Below, piece after piece: positions 1 to 7,127 of a stretch of DNA of 50,919 nt; the first letter of the stretch is position 1, and every line of letters starts with the position of its first letter. The position numbers and the translations under genes were made by a program. Origin of the DNA: Candidatus Mediterraneibacter faecavium (GTDB lineage Bacteria > Bacillota > Clostridia > Lachnospirales > Lachnospiraceae); the NCBI GenBank assembly GCA_019119995.1, contig DWVY01000066.1, positions 1 through 50,919 of the forward strand, written 5' to 3'. The notes beneath the pieces were generated by a model that searched no databases, was not told the origin of the DNA, and saw only the letters and a program-made list of their open reading frames with translations.

Positions 1-161
1 TTGCTGTAATTGGCGTAGGAGCAGAGAATCAGATACCAGAAAAGAAAAGAGCCTCCGGTGGTTCGGATGCTCCTGTCATTTATTAAGGTCTGTATGAAGT
101 TGCGGTAGATCCGGCAGCGTGGGAAATCTACGATTTGTTTGAGTTCTAATTGGTATTCCAT
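1..161 (-). CDS. partial protein of the integrated element (5' end only)
   Basis: The reading frame starts with ATG at 161 on the minus strand and stays open to the window edge, giving 53 residues beginning MEYQLELKQIVDFPRCR. AGAGAGG lies at good spacing upstream. From memory the start resembles small proteins found on clostridial integrative elements, but I could not test this and give no function. The residues seen include two cysteines and an aromatic, hydrophobic stretch (FLFWYLILC), so it may be a folded or membrane-associated protein. A strong hairpin lies just upstream, and an attachment-site scar lies 300 bp to the right. It is therefore probably the terminal gene of the mobile element. 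Confidence 0.6.
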   Translation of the reverse strand, partial: MEYQLELKQIVDFPRCRIYRNFIQTLINDRSIRTTGGSFLFWYLILCSYANYS

Positions 162-180
162 AATAAGCCTCTCTTTCTGA

Positions 181-215
181 AATAAAATAGAGGCAGCGTC
201 ATCATGCTGCCTCTA
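181..215 (-). terminator. Rho-independent terminator inside the element
   Basis: A perfect 10-bp inverted repeat (TAGAGGCAGC at 188-197, GCTGCCTCTA at 206-215) has an 8-nt loop. Read on the minus strand it is followed by a T-rich run (TATTTTATTT). It would end any transcript coming from the element terminus before the partial gene. Confidence 0.7.
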
Positions 216-461
216 GCCAATCGTTCGGTTGAATGTCACCTTTATTCTATTAATTCTGGATGTGAGGATATCCTGCCAATATCCCTCCATCATCCCTTTT
301 GCATCGAAAAAGCCTTGCCAAAGTCAAATTCTTGATTTATACTTAATTTGCAAGAAATTTATCATTAAGGCTGTTTCGAGCTGGTAAAAAATCCCCATTT
401 TTCGGGACTCTAAGTTCCATTTCGTACCAAGACGTTCTGGGAAAATCGACTGGCACAAAAT
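216..461. other. non-coding end of the mobile element
   Basis: This AT-rich stretch between the terminator and the attachment site has no convincing reading frame on either strand. Non-coding DNA of this kind, where a tyrosine recombinase and its accessory factor bind, is usual at element ends. I saw no clear repeated arm-binding sites. Confidence 0.35.
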
Positions 462-517
462 GACTTAAAATCCCGTGGGTAGTAATACCCGTGCCGGTTC
501 GACCCCGGCCTGCGGCA
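462..517 (+). mobile_element. attachment-site scar: 3' part of tRNA-Leu(TAA)
   Basis: The 56 bp correspond to a leucine tRNA from its anticodon region (ACTTAAAATCC, anticodon TAA) through the long variable arm (TGGGTAGTAATACCCG), the T arm (GCCGG-TTCGACC-CCGGC) and the 3' acceptor strand (CTGCGGC plus A). The 5' half is absent: no GCCGCAG acceptor strand or D arm precedes it. Integrases of ICEs and phages commonly use the 3' end of tRNA genes and leave such a duplicate at the far end. The element should lie to the left, with the intact tRNA at its other boundary. Confidence 0.75.
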
Positions 518-528
518 TCAGGTAAAGA

Positions 529-558
529 GACTAAGACATAAAAGTTTTAGTCTTTTTT
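529..558 (+). terminator. Rho-independent terminator after the tRNA-Leu scar
   Basis: The stem is GACTAAGAC (529-537) paired with GTTTTAGTC (544-552), with one G-T wobble, followed by six T. It is probably the original terminator of the tRNA-Leu transcription unit, separated from its promoter by the insertion. Confidence 0.75.
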
Positions 559-584
559 CTTCCTCGTTTTCAGTCTTAATCTTC

Positions 585-613
585 TGGACATTGCAGGATC
601 AGTAATATATAAT
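585..613 (+). promoter_or_regulatory. sigma-A-type promoter for the DUF5684 operon
   Basis: TGGACA (585-590) and TATAAT (608-613) are separated by exactly 17 nt. The promoter faces the gene starting at 688, leaving a leader of about 68 nt. Confidence 0.65.
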
Positions 614-687
614 GAAACCATGCACGGGACAGAAGGATCTGGAAGTGTCCGGAATCAAGATACTGTCGGATGAAGGAGGAAGAGAGT

Positions 688-1809
688 ATGGCAGGAGCAG
701 TAGCAGTACTATTTATATTGATGTTTATACTGGTCATCTTTGCAATATGCATCGTTATGATCATTGCAGAGTGGAAACTGTTTAAGAAAGCCGGACAGCC
801 TGGCTGGGCGGCAATCGTACCATTTTACAATGCATATGTTCTGACAAAGATCACATGGGGGAATGGCTGGCTTTTCCTGCTTGGTTTTCTCCCGCTGGGG
901 AATATTATTTTCCTGATCTTTACATGGATCAAGCTGGCAAAGGCGTTTGGCAAAGGAGGGGGATATGCGGCAGGACTGTTTTTTGTTCCGTTTATATTCC
1001 TGCCGATGCTGGCATTTGGCGGCGCTGTGTACCAGGGACCGGATCAGGGCAGTAAGAAGGGGGCGCTCATTGCGTGCGCAGTACTTGGCGGCATCGGTGT
1101 CCTGCTTTACGGATTGCTGCTCATTACCGCAGTTACAGCCGGAGTGACCCAGATGAGAGATATACCGCCGGTGTATATGGAAGATCATGATGACATGGAC
1201 AATCTGTATGAAGATGGTTATGATGACCAGGATGATCTGTACGGAGACAGTTATGATGACTATGATAATTATGACGATCAGGATGACTACGGCGATTATG
1301 GTGATATCGGTTCGGACGTGGAAAGGACTCCGATCGAAGGCTATAACTATTTTGTGAATGTCATGCTTGACAATGGTGATACGCAGGTCAGCGTACCCGT
1401 GCCGGACAGTGAGTACCTTGCCGCTTCAGGCGGAGCCGCATCAGCGGTTCTTGACGGTGTATCAGTTTCGGTTTATGCCGGGTATAAATACGCGGATCTC
1501 CCTGAGATGGTGAGTGACTCTGTCGAGAGTACCTGCGATCTTATGGAAAGCATGCCGGAATATTATGCGGATATCACGGTGGATGAGATGATAGCCGGAG
1601 ACGGTTTCGCCCTCCAGCAGATCAACTATAACTATATTAACTGGGATGGCGAAAAAATACCGTGTATTGAGATCATTAAATGTGATCAGGTAGATGACGG
1701 CATGGTGATGCTGGATCTTTCTGTTGACAATTCCAGTGCAACGGAAAATACGCAGACGATTTTTGAAGAAGCGTGCGCATTGTACGGAATTGATTTTAGT
1801 TTCGACTGA
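688..1809 (+). CDS. DUF5684-family membrane protein with acidic Tyr/Asp linker
   Basis: This 373-residue protein has unknown function. The ATG at 688 is chosen because AGGAGG (674-679) is well placed for it, while an upstream in-frame ATG at 670 lies before that site. The first 150 residues hold about four hydrophobic segments and the pattern typical of DUF5684 (PGWAAIVPFYNAYVLTKI, then WIKLAKAFGKGGGYAAG). Next comes a linker of about 45 residues made almost only of Asp and Tyr with some Gly, then a soluble C-terminal domain of about 160 residues that I do not recognise. The gene is likely co-transcribed with the following two, as no terminator intervenes. The Tyr/Asp linker resembles the tail of the lipoprotein at 35337-36356. 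Confidence 0.8.
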   Translation: MAGAVAVLFILMFILVIFAICIVMIIAEWKLFKKAGQPGWAAIVPFYNAYVLTKITWGNGWLFLLGFLPLGNIIFLIFTWIKLAKAFGKGGGYAAGLFFVPFIFLPMLAFGGAVYQGPDQGSKKGALIACAVLGGIGVLLYGLLLITAVTAGVTQMRDIPPVYMEDHDDMDNLYEDGYDDQDDLYGDSYDDYDNYDDQDDYGDYGDIGSDVERTPIEGYNYFVNVMLDNGDTQVSVPVPDSEYLAASGGAASAVLDGVSVSVYAGYKYADLPEMVSDSVESTCDLMESMPEYYADITVDEMIAGDGFALQQINYNYINWDGEKIPCIEIIKCDQVDDGMVMLDLSVDNSSATENTQTIFEEACALYGIDFSFD

Positions 1810-1850
1810 TGCATAAAAAATAAAATTCAGACAAGAAAAGGAGAATGAAA

Positions 1851-2045
1851 ATGAGTACAGGAATGATTTGTAATTGCAAGCAGGTATCTTATGCAGATGT
1901 GGAGAATGCACTGCATCAGATGGATAAATTCGATGATGTTCTCTCAGCATTTGACGAAGTTCAGAAAATCACACATTGTTCTACGGGATGCGGCGGATGT
2001 CATGACAAGATCATGGATGCTATTTCGGAAATTATGATGGGATAA
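1851..2045 (+). CDS. BFD-like [2Fe-2S] small protein
   Basis: This 64-residue protein has the cysteine pattern of the bacterioferritin-associated ferredoxin (BFD) [2Fe-2S] domain. Cys7-x-Cys9 sits at the start, and a cluster at residues 43-50 (CSTGCGGC) near the end is followed by a helix. Proteins of this family carry a [2Fe-2S] cluster and act in iron release or as electron carriers attached to oxidoreductases. The start at 1851 is preferred over the in-frame ATG at 1845, because AAGGAG (1838-1843) is 7 nt from 1851 and only 1 nt from 1845. The HAD gene follows after 10 nt. Its partner is not evident from the neighbours. Confidence 0.75.
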   Translation: MSTGMICNCKQVSYADVENALHQMDKFDDVLSAFDEVQKITHCSTGCGGCHDKIMDAISEIMMG

Positions 2046-2055
2046 TCGTGCAGAT

Positions 2056-2769
2056 ATGAGTATAAAGCATATTTTATTTGATCTGGATGGTACGCTGCTG
2101 CCTATGGTACAGGATGAATTTGTAAAATTCTATATGCCGCTTTTGGCAAAATCGTATACGGATGCAGGTGTATCGATCGATCCGAAGAAATTTATCGGTG
2201 CAGTATGGGCCGGATACGAAGCGATGGTGAAGAATGACGGGAGCCGTACGAATCGTGAGGCTTTCTGGAGCTACATAGAGCCGGAGCTTCCGCTCCCGAC
2301 AGAGGAATCCGAGAAGATTGCCCTGAATTTTTACGCGGATGAGTTCAATCAGGCGATATGCACTACAAAACCTACGCCTGTGTCGGATCAGATCGTGAAA
2401 AGGGCGAAAGAGAGAGGGTTTGAGATTTATCTTGCCACCAATCCGGTATTTCCGCGATGTGCCACTCTTAACCGCATCCGCTGGGCAGGACTGGATGCAG
2501 AAGACTTCAAAGTGATCACTACATATGAGAAATGTACATACTGTAAGCCGAACCCGGAGTATTTCAGAGGGATTCTTGAAGAATTCCGTCTGGATCCGGC
2601 AGAATGTCTGATGGTGGGCAATGATGTGGGCGAAGATCTTTCGATCAGGACGCTCGGTGTGAAGACATATCTTGTCACAGATACGATGGAGAATAAGAAG
2701 AACCTGCCGATCGAATCGGAATACACAGGGGCTTTGAGTGATCTGCTTGAATTTATTGAAACACTGTAA
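2056..2769 (+). CDS. HAD-superfamily hydrolase
   Basis: This 237-residue protein has all the haloacid dehalogenase motifs. Motif I is DLDGTLL near residue 9 (nucleophile Asp and general acid Asp), motif II is ATNP near residue 127, and a lysine (CKPNPEYF) precedes motif IV (VGNDVGEDLSI). A helical cap lies between motifs I and II. Such enzymes hydrolyse phosphate esters in the cytoplasm. The substrate cannot be told from sequence; sugar phosphates or nucleotides are common. It begins 10 nt after the BFD-like gene and ends in a strong hairpin shared with the convergent LysR gene. Confidence 0.85.
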   Translation: MSIKHILFDLDGTLLPMVQDEFVKFYMPLLAKSYTDAGVSIDPKKFIGAVWAGYEAMVKNDGSRTNREAFWSYIEPELPLPTEESEKIALNFYADEFNQAICTTKPTPVSDQIVKRAKERGFEIYLATNPVFPRCATLNRIRWAGLDAEDFKVITTYEKCTYCKPNPEYFRGILEEFRLDPAECLMVGNDVGEDLSIRTLGVKTYLVTDTMENKKNLPIESEYTGALSDLLEFIETL

Positions 2770-2782
2770 AGTATGAGAAAAC

Positions 2783-2817
2783 GGGAAGTCTATTTAACAG
2801 ACTTCCCATATTTTTTG
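2783..2817. terminator. bidirectional terminator between HAD and LysR genes
   Basis: GGGAAGTCT (2783-2791) pairs perfectly with AGACTTCCC (2799-2807). ATATTTTTT follows on the plus strand and CCCGTTTTC on the minus strand. The last codons and stop of the LysR gene lie inside the hairpin, so both genes share it. Confidence 0.85.
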
Positions 2818-3674
2818 CATAGATCTATAAATGATCTCATGTTATCTGTAAGAAATTTGCTTTTATGATAGATAACATTCAGATTTCTCCGGATTGGCTG
2901 ATCGAGAGGAACCTGCCGGACCATCCCCTCTTCGATATCTTTTTTTACAAGAAGATAAGGAAGAACTGATACGCCGAGACCCTCGGCAACGGCTTTGACA
3001 AGTGCCTGTGTGCTTGTGCTCTCCCATCTGGGGGAGACTGTGATCTGCTGCAGGGAGAAAGCGGCGTCAAGCAGTTCTCGCCCGGCACTGCCTTTCTCGC
3101 GCATAAGGAAGGGGAAACGGGAAAGGCCGGCAAGGGATATGGATTTAGCTGAGGAGAGAGGATGGCCGGGCGGAATGATTACGCACATACTGTCTGTCAT
3201 AAAAGGGACAGCGCGCAGATCGGGATGTGAAGGCTGCGTTTCAATAAGTCCCAGATCGATGCCGCTGTGGATGAGCTCGTCTTCGATCGATGCTGATCTG
3301 CTGACTTTGGCTTCAATCGTAAGATCTGGAAATTTCTCCTGATATCCGTGGATCAGCACAGGCAGGATATGAGTGCCGATTGTGATACTCGCACCGACGC
3401 GGAGTGTGCCAAAAGTATCCCAGTTCCTCATTTTTTGCTCCATCTCGTTAAAAAGAGAGACAATATGGACGGCATATTCGTAGAATTCCTTTCCACATTC
3501 TGTAGGTGCGATGTGCCTGCCGATCCGGTCAAAGAGCCGGATGCCATAATATTCTTCCAGTTCACGTACGGCAAGGCTTACGGAAGGCTGGGCAAGATGC
3601 AGTTCCTGAGCTGCTTTTGTAATACTGTTCTTCTGGAATACAGATACCAATATTCTCATGTGGCGAAGTGTCAT
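2790..3674 (-). CDS. LysR-family transcriptional regulator, divergent from the chromate-type transporter
   Basis: This 294-residue protein has an N-terminal winged helix (MTLRHMRILVSVFQ, AQPSVSLAVRELEEYYG) and a two-lobe effector-binding domain starting near residue 85 (TLRVGASITIGTHILP). The start at 3674 gives the usual family length. A longer frame to 3725 would add 17 residues of non-family sequence, whereas AGGAAAGGAAA sits just before 3674. LysR regulators usually control the divergent neighbour, so the likely target is the transporter pair at 3836-4962, with an operator in the AT-rich gap. The effector is unknown. Confidence 0.85.
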   Translation of the reverse strand: MTLRHMRILVSVFQKNSITKAAQELHLAQPSVSLAVRELEEYYGIRLFDRIGRHIAPTECGKEFYEYAVHIVSLFNEMEQKMRNWDTFGTLRVGASITIGTHILPVLIHGYQEKFPDLTIEAKVSRSASIEDELIHSGIDLGLIETQPSHPDLRAVPFMTDSMCVIIPPGHPLSSAKSISLAGLSRFPFLMREKGSAGRELLDAAFSLQQITVSPRWESTSTQALVKAVAEGLGVSVLPYLLVKKDIEEGMVRQVPLDQPIRRNLNVIYHKSKFLTDNMRSFIDLCKKYGKSVK

Positions 3675-3721
3675 GTCAGATTTCCTTTCCTGGCTTCTCC
3701 CGGCCCAGAGAGGCGGAGAAA

Positions 3722-3762
3722 GCATATATGCTTAGTTTATATATAATTAAAATATTATATAT
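3722..3762. promoter_or_regulatory. palindromes in the LysR/transporter divergent gap
   Basis: Two palindromes lie here: GCATATATGC (3722-3731), and ATATATAAT (3739-3747) paired with ATTATATAT (3754-3762) across 6 nt. AT-rich inverted repeats in a divergent gap are typical LysR binding sites, and they overlap possible -10 elements on both strands. Assignment to this LysR protein is inferred from position only. Confidence 0.45.
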
Positions 3763-3835
3763 CATATAGAATAATACTATTTTACATATGAATCAACTGC
3801 GAATATACTTAGGAACGGAGAAGGGAGATAAAGGC

Positions 3836-4402
3836 ATGAATAATAAAAAAGAAGTCTTGTTGAAACTGTTTGTATCGACTTTGTATCTCAGTGCGTTTAC
3901 ATTCGGCGGAGGTTATGTGATCGTGACGCTGATGAAGAAAAAATTTGTGGATGAATATCACTGGATCGAGGAAGATGAGATGCTGGATCTGGTGGCGATT
4001 GCCCAGTCCTCGCCTGGTGCGATCGCGGTCAATGGTGCGATCGTAGTCGGATATAAGCTTGCAGGGGTGGCCGGTGCGCTGGTTGCTATTGTGGGCACCG
4101 TGATACCCCCGTTTCTTATCATCTCTGCGGTATCGGTATTTTATAATGTGTTCCGGGAAAATTACATTATCGCACAGCTGCTTGAAGGGATGCAGGCGGG
4201 AGTCGGGGCGGTTATCGCTGCGGTCGTGTTTGATATGGGCGAGGGTGTGGTGAAAGGGAAAAATGCCGGCTCGATCATCATAATGCTGGGGGCTTTTATC
4301 GCTTCCTGCATATTTGGTGTTAATGTCGTCTATATCGTGATCGCATGCCTTATGATCGGTGTTGCCAGGACGCTCATAAATGAGAGGGGGGAAAAGAAAT
4401 GA
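3836..4402 (+). CDS. chromate transporter family protein, short subunit 1
   Basis: This 188-residue integral membrane protein belongs to the short form of the CHR family, where two half-size proteins from adjacent genes pair up. It shows FTFGGGYVIVTLMKKKFV near residue 20 and AIAQSSPGAIAVNGA near residue 55, both CHR hallmarks, then about four hydrophobic segments. The ATG at 3836 follows GAAGGGAG at workable spacing. An upstream ATG at 3788 would add residues unlike the family. The stop overlaps the start of the partner gene (ATGA), so translation is probably coupled. Whether the substrate is chromate or another anion is not shown by the sequence. Confidence 0.88.
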   Translation: MNNKKEVLLKLFVSTLYLSAFTFGGGYVIVTLMKKKFVDEYHWIEEDEMLDLVAIAQSSPGAIAVNGAIVVGYKLAGVAGALVAIVGTVIPPFLIISAVSVFYNVFRENYIIAQLLEGMQAGVGAVIAAVVFDMGEGVVKGKNAGSIIIMLGAFIASCIFGVNVVYIVIACLMIGVARTLINERGEKK

Positions 4403-4962
4403 TCTATCTGGAATTGTTTTGGAGTTTTTTGAAAATCGGACTCTTTAGTTTCGGAGGAGGTTATGCGGCAATGCCGCTGATCCAGGAACAGGTGGTTTCT
4501 TCCCATAACTGGCTGAGTATGGCTGAGTTTACGGATCTGATCACGATCTCTCAGATGACGCCGGGGCCGATCGCGATAAATTCGGCTACTTTCGTGGGAA
4601 TTAAGATAGCCGGGATACCGGGGGCTTTGGTTTCGACGATCGGATGTATCCTGCCGTCCTGCATTATCGTTATGCTGATCGCAAAGCTTTATCTGAAATA
4701 CCGCACGGTGAATATGCTGCAGAGCGTACTGAATTCCCTTCGGCCTGCAGTGGTGGCTATGATCGCATCTGCAGGTATTTCAGTCCTGATCACAGCATTC
4801 TGGGGAAGTGCGGAACTGATTTCGCTGGCAGGGACAAATTGGATTTTGGTCATTATTTTTGCCGCATGCGTTGTTCTGCTCCGAAAATTCAGAATGAATC
4901 CGATCCTTGTCATGGTGCTGGCAGGTGTAGTGAAGGCGGGGGTATCTTTTGTGGGATTATAA
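4399..4962 (+). CDS. chromate transporter family protein, short subunit 2
   Basis: This 187-residue membrane protein is the second half of the CHR pair. It repeats the signature of its neighbour: LFSFGGGYAAMPLIQEQVV near residue 15 and ISQMTPGPIAINSA near residue 48, followed by hydrophobic segments. The start codon overlaps the previous stop by 4 nt, so the two are made together and probably form a heterodimer with inverted halves. Degraded genes follow, and no clear terminator is seen. Confidence 0.88.
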   Translation: MIYLELFWSFLKIGLFSFGGGYAAMPLIQEQVVSSHNWLSMAEFTDLITISQMTPGPIAINSATFVGIKIAGIPGALVSTIGCILPSCIIVMLIAKLYLKYRTVNMLQSVLNSLRPAVVAMIASAGISVLITAFWGSAELISLAGTNWILVIIFAACVVLLRKFRMNPILVMVLAGVVKAGVSFVGL

Positions 4963-5017
4963 ATCCGTGCAGAAAGAGGATCCTAGATCAGGCACGGAAG
5001 ACACCGGGACGAGATTG

Positions 5018-5393
5018 CTAGAATCTTGTTCCGAGATACAGAGTCATCGGACGGCGGAAAAGATGGGAAAAGCCATTTGTAATGGCACCTGTGCAGACGG
5101 CGGCGATCACAGTGCCGATTCCTACTGTCGAAAGATTGCGGAGCAGCAGAACAGAGAGAACAGATGAAGTCAAAGTCATCAGAATTTCTATACATATCCG
5201 AATCGTTCCGAAACTGCGATGAGTTCTGTGCGCCAGACTGGATATAAACCCTTCCATCGGGAGAACTGCGAATTTTGAGTTAAGCGTAAATGAAATGCCG
5301 ACGGCAAATACACTGCATGCCGCAGTGCCGTTCGACAAGTATTTCACATAGGAGCAGACCGCCGTTTACAACAAAATTAAAGACGGCATAGCT
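5018..5393 (-). pseudogene. remnant of a YczE/YitT-like membrane protein
   Basis: The minus strand reads as the C-terminal half of a multi-pass protein: AVLPMEGFISSLAHRT, SFGTIRICIEILM, GIGTVIAAVCTGAITN. This matches the conserved end of the YczE/YyaS/YitT group. A further piece (VFNFVVNGGLLLCEILV) lies just upstream in another frame, around 5334-5393, and the N-terminal half is gone. The frame break and missing start indicate a decayed gene rather than a real 109-residue protein. The family call is from memory of motifs. Confidence 0.5.
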
Positions 5394-5589
5394 CGATGAC
5401 GGGAAAAGACCGGTCAGTAAAAGTGCGAGACTGCAGCTTGGAGCAACTCCGAGCGAAGCTTTCAGAAAGAGATTTGATCCGCTGAAAGATGACTATCACT
5501 ACCCGATATCGTTGATATACTCCAGAAAAAGGCAACTTACAAATGCTGAAAAGAACTTTGTAAAGTTTATTCAGGATTATAAGCAGTGA
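5392..5589 (+). pseudogene. remnant of a LysR-type regulator C-terminus
   Basis: An open stretch without a plausible start or ribosome-binding site ends at TGA 5587-5589. It encodes FDPLKDDYHYPISLIYSRKR and then LTNAEKNFVKFIQDYK. That is how LysR effector domains usually finish, with a strand PISLIY, a basic turn and a final helix. About 230 upstream residues, including the DNA-binding domain, are missing. With the membrane-protein remnant it marks this interval as a site of gene loss. Confidence 0.4.
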
Positions 5590-5627
5590 ATTGTTATAAA
5601 ATGTTACATATTTATTAAGAAAATATA

Positions 5628-5655
5628 TTGACAAATGTTTTTGACGTGATATACT
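5628..5655 (+). promoter_or_regulatory. promoter of the fatty-acid synthesis operon
   Basis: A perfect -35 (TTGACA, 5628-5633) and a good -10 (TATACT, 5650-5655) are 16 nt apart. The -10 overlaps a palindromic operator. No other comparably strong promoter was noticed until after the MarR gene at the end of the cluster, so this one probably drives most or all of it. Confidence 0.8.
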
Positions 5656-5686
5656 TTGAGAGTCAAAGTATTTAAGACTCAAAGTA
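5652..5686. promoter_or_regulatory. FabT-type operator on the fab promoter
   Basis: TACTTTGA (5652-5659) and TCAAAGTA (5663-5670) form a perfect 8-bp inverted repeat with a 3-nt spacer. A second TCAAAGTA half-site stands at 5679-5686 with a degenerate partner. FabT, the MarR-family fatty-acid repressor of Firmicutes, binds TTTGA-N-TCAAA palindromes, and a FabT-like gene closes this cluster at 16519. The site covers the -10 and start region, which fits repression. Confidence 0.7.
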
Positions 5687-5697
5687 ATTTTATATAA

Positions 5698-5764
5698 CAG
5701 TTCAGCCATCTGATATCAGAAGACGGATTTATGCTTGCATAAGTATCCGGTGCAGGCTGAACTG
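5698..5764. repeat. long hairpin in the fab leader (copy 1 of a palindromic repeat)
   Basis: CAGTTCAGCC (5698-5707) pairs perfectly with GGCTGAACTG (5755-5764). Inside, CGGAT-TTATGC pairs with GCATAA-GTATCCG with a 2-nt bulge, so most of the 67 nt can fold. It lies in the 5' leader between promoter and fabH. Similar outer arms occur at 40353-40412. There is no T run, so it is not an ordinary terminator. Confidence 0.6.
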
Positions 5765-5793
5765 CTGCAATCTGAGAGATTTGGAGAATAGAA

Positions 5794-6765
5794 ATGGTTG
5801 GAAAAATATGTGGAACCGGATCCTATGTACCGTCCAGGGTGATGGATAATGATGATTTGTCAAAAATCGTGGATACCAATGATGAATGGATACGGGAGAG
5901 GACCGGGATTGGAAAGCGCCATATTATCGATGAAGAGACGACCTCCTACATGGCAGGGCAGGCAGCGCTGCGCGCCATAGAGCAGAGCGGGATCGATCCG
6001 GAAGAGATTGATATGATCCTTGTGGCATCTTCATCATCGGAGACGGTTTTCCCGTGTGCCGCATGTGAAGTGCAGAAAATGATCGGTGCGTCACATGCGG
6101 TCGGATATGACCTGAACGCGGCATGTACGGGCTTTGTACTTGCTTTCAATACTGCACAGGCATACATAAGCGCAGGAATGTGCCGGACGATCATGGTGAT
6201 CGGCGCTGACAGCATGAGCAACATGATCGACTGGACAGACAGGAGTACATGTATTCTGTTCGGAGACGGCGCAGGGGCGGCTCTTTTGAGGGCAGAAGAA
6301 GGAAGCCCGGTATACATGGCAGCTCATTCGGACGGTGTGAAAGGCCCGGCTCTGACAGGCCTGAGCAGACACCGCAAAGGATGGGAGAAGGAATTGGAAG
6401 AAGGGGCTGTGAAAGAGTCCTTTATTCACATGGACGGACAGGGCGTATTTAAATTTGCTGTCCGTAAAGTACCTGAAATTATAGAAGAAGTTCTGGAAGA
6501 AGCAGGAAACTCTCTGGACGACATTGATTATTTTGTTCTCCATCAGGCAAACAGGAGGATCATTGAGGCGGTAGCGAAGAGGCTGAAGACAGACATCTCG
6601 AAGTTCCCGATGAACCTCGAGGAATATGCAAATACTTCCGCAGCGACAGTGCCGATCCTCATCGATGAGATGAACCGAAAAGGAATGTTCAGAAAAGGCC
6701 AGAAGATCATGATGGCGGGATTCGGTGCAGGGCTTACATGGGCGGCAAGCCTGTTTGAGTGGTAA
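5794..6765 (+). CDS. fabH: beta-ketoacyl-ACP synthase III
   Basis: FabH condenses an acyl-CoA primer with malonyl-ACP to start fatty-acid synthesis. The 323-residue protein has the catalytic triad: Cys111 in NAACTGF, His in VLHQANRRI near residue 248, and Asn in EYANTSAATVP near 278. The glycine-rich end (AGFGAGLTWAA) is also typical. GGAGAATAGAA precedes the ATG. It is the first gene of the cluster, placed after the FabT-type operator, so primer condensation is the step most directly exposed to repression. Length and motifs fit the family throughout. Confidence 0.96.
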   Translation: MVGKICGTGSYVPSRVMDNDDLSKIVDTNDEWIRERTGIGKRHIIDEETTSYMAGQAALRAIEQSGIDPEEIDMILVASSSSETVFPCAACEVQKMIGASHAVGYDLNAACTGFVLAFNTAQAYISAGMCRTIMVIGADSMSNMIDWTDRSTCILFGDGAGAALLRAEEGSPVYMAAHSDGVKGPALTGLSRHRKGWEKELEEGAVKESFIHMDGQGVFKFAVRKVPEIIEEVLEEAGNSLDDIDYFVLHQANRRIIEAVAKRLKTDISKFPMNLEEYANTSAATVPILIDEMNRKGMFRKGQKIMMAGFGAGLTWAASLFEW

Positions 6766-6867
6766 TTTCCGGCAATGCCGGATTACAATACATTCTCTCC
6801 GCATGGCGGAGCGATATAACATCCCGTGAAGGGAAAATATTTTCAAGTAAGAAAGGAAAAAGGAACC

Positions 6868-7092
6868 ATGTTAGAGAAGATCAAAGAAATCGTAGCAGAG
6901 TCATTAAACGCAGACGTTGACACACTTACAGAGGAGACATCTTTCAAAGATGATCTTGGAGCTGATTCCCTGGATCTGTTTGAAATGGTAATGGCATTCG
7001 AGGAAGAGTTCGAAGTTGAGATTCCGTCTGAGGATCTGGAGCAGATCAACACGATCGGCGATGTTGTAAAATATCTTGAGGCACACAAATAA
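6868..7092 (+). CDS. acpP: acyl carrier protein
   Basis: This 74-residue acidic helical protein carries growing acyl chains on a phosphopantetheine arm. The attachment Ser34 lies in the GADSLDLFE motif, followed by the acidic helix EEEFEVEIP. The start at 6868 follows AAAAAGGAACC and gives the usual length. A longer frame from 6826 adds lysine-rich residues absent from the family. It sits between fabH and fabK, so it is made together with the enzymes that use it. Confidence 0.96.
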   Translation: MLEKIKEIVAESLNADVDTLTEETSFKDDLGADSLDLFEMVMAFEEEFEVEIPSEDLEQINTIGDVVKYLEAHK

Positions 7093-7127
7093 GACTTAAT
7101 TCTTTAGAGAAAGAAAGGTTGTAGAGT

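Noticed and set aside
2945-3346. Plus- and minus-strand frames inside the LysR gene
   Set aside because: Arg/Ser-rich shadow frames without start signals; the LysR frame explains the region fully.
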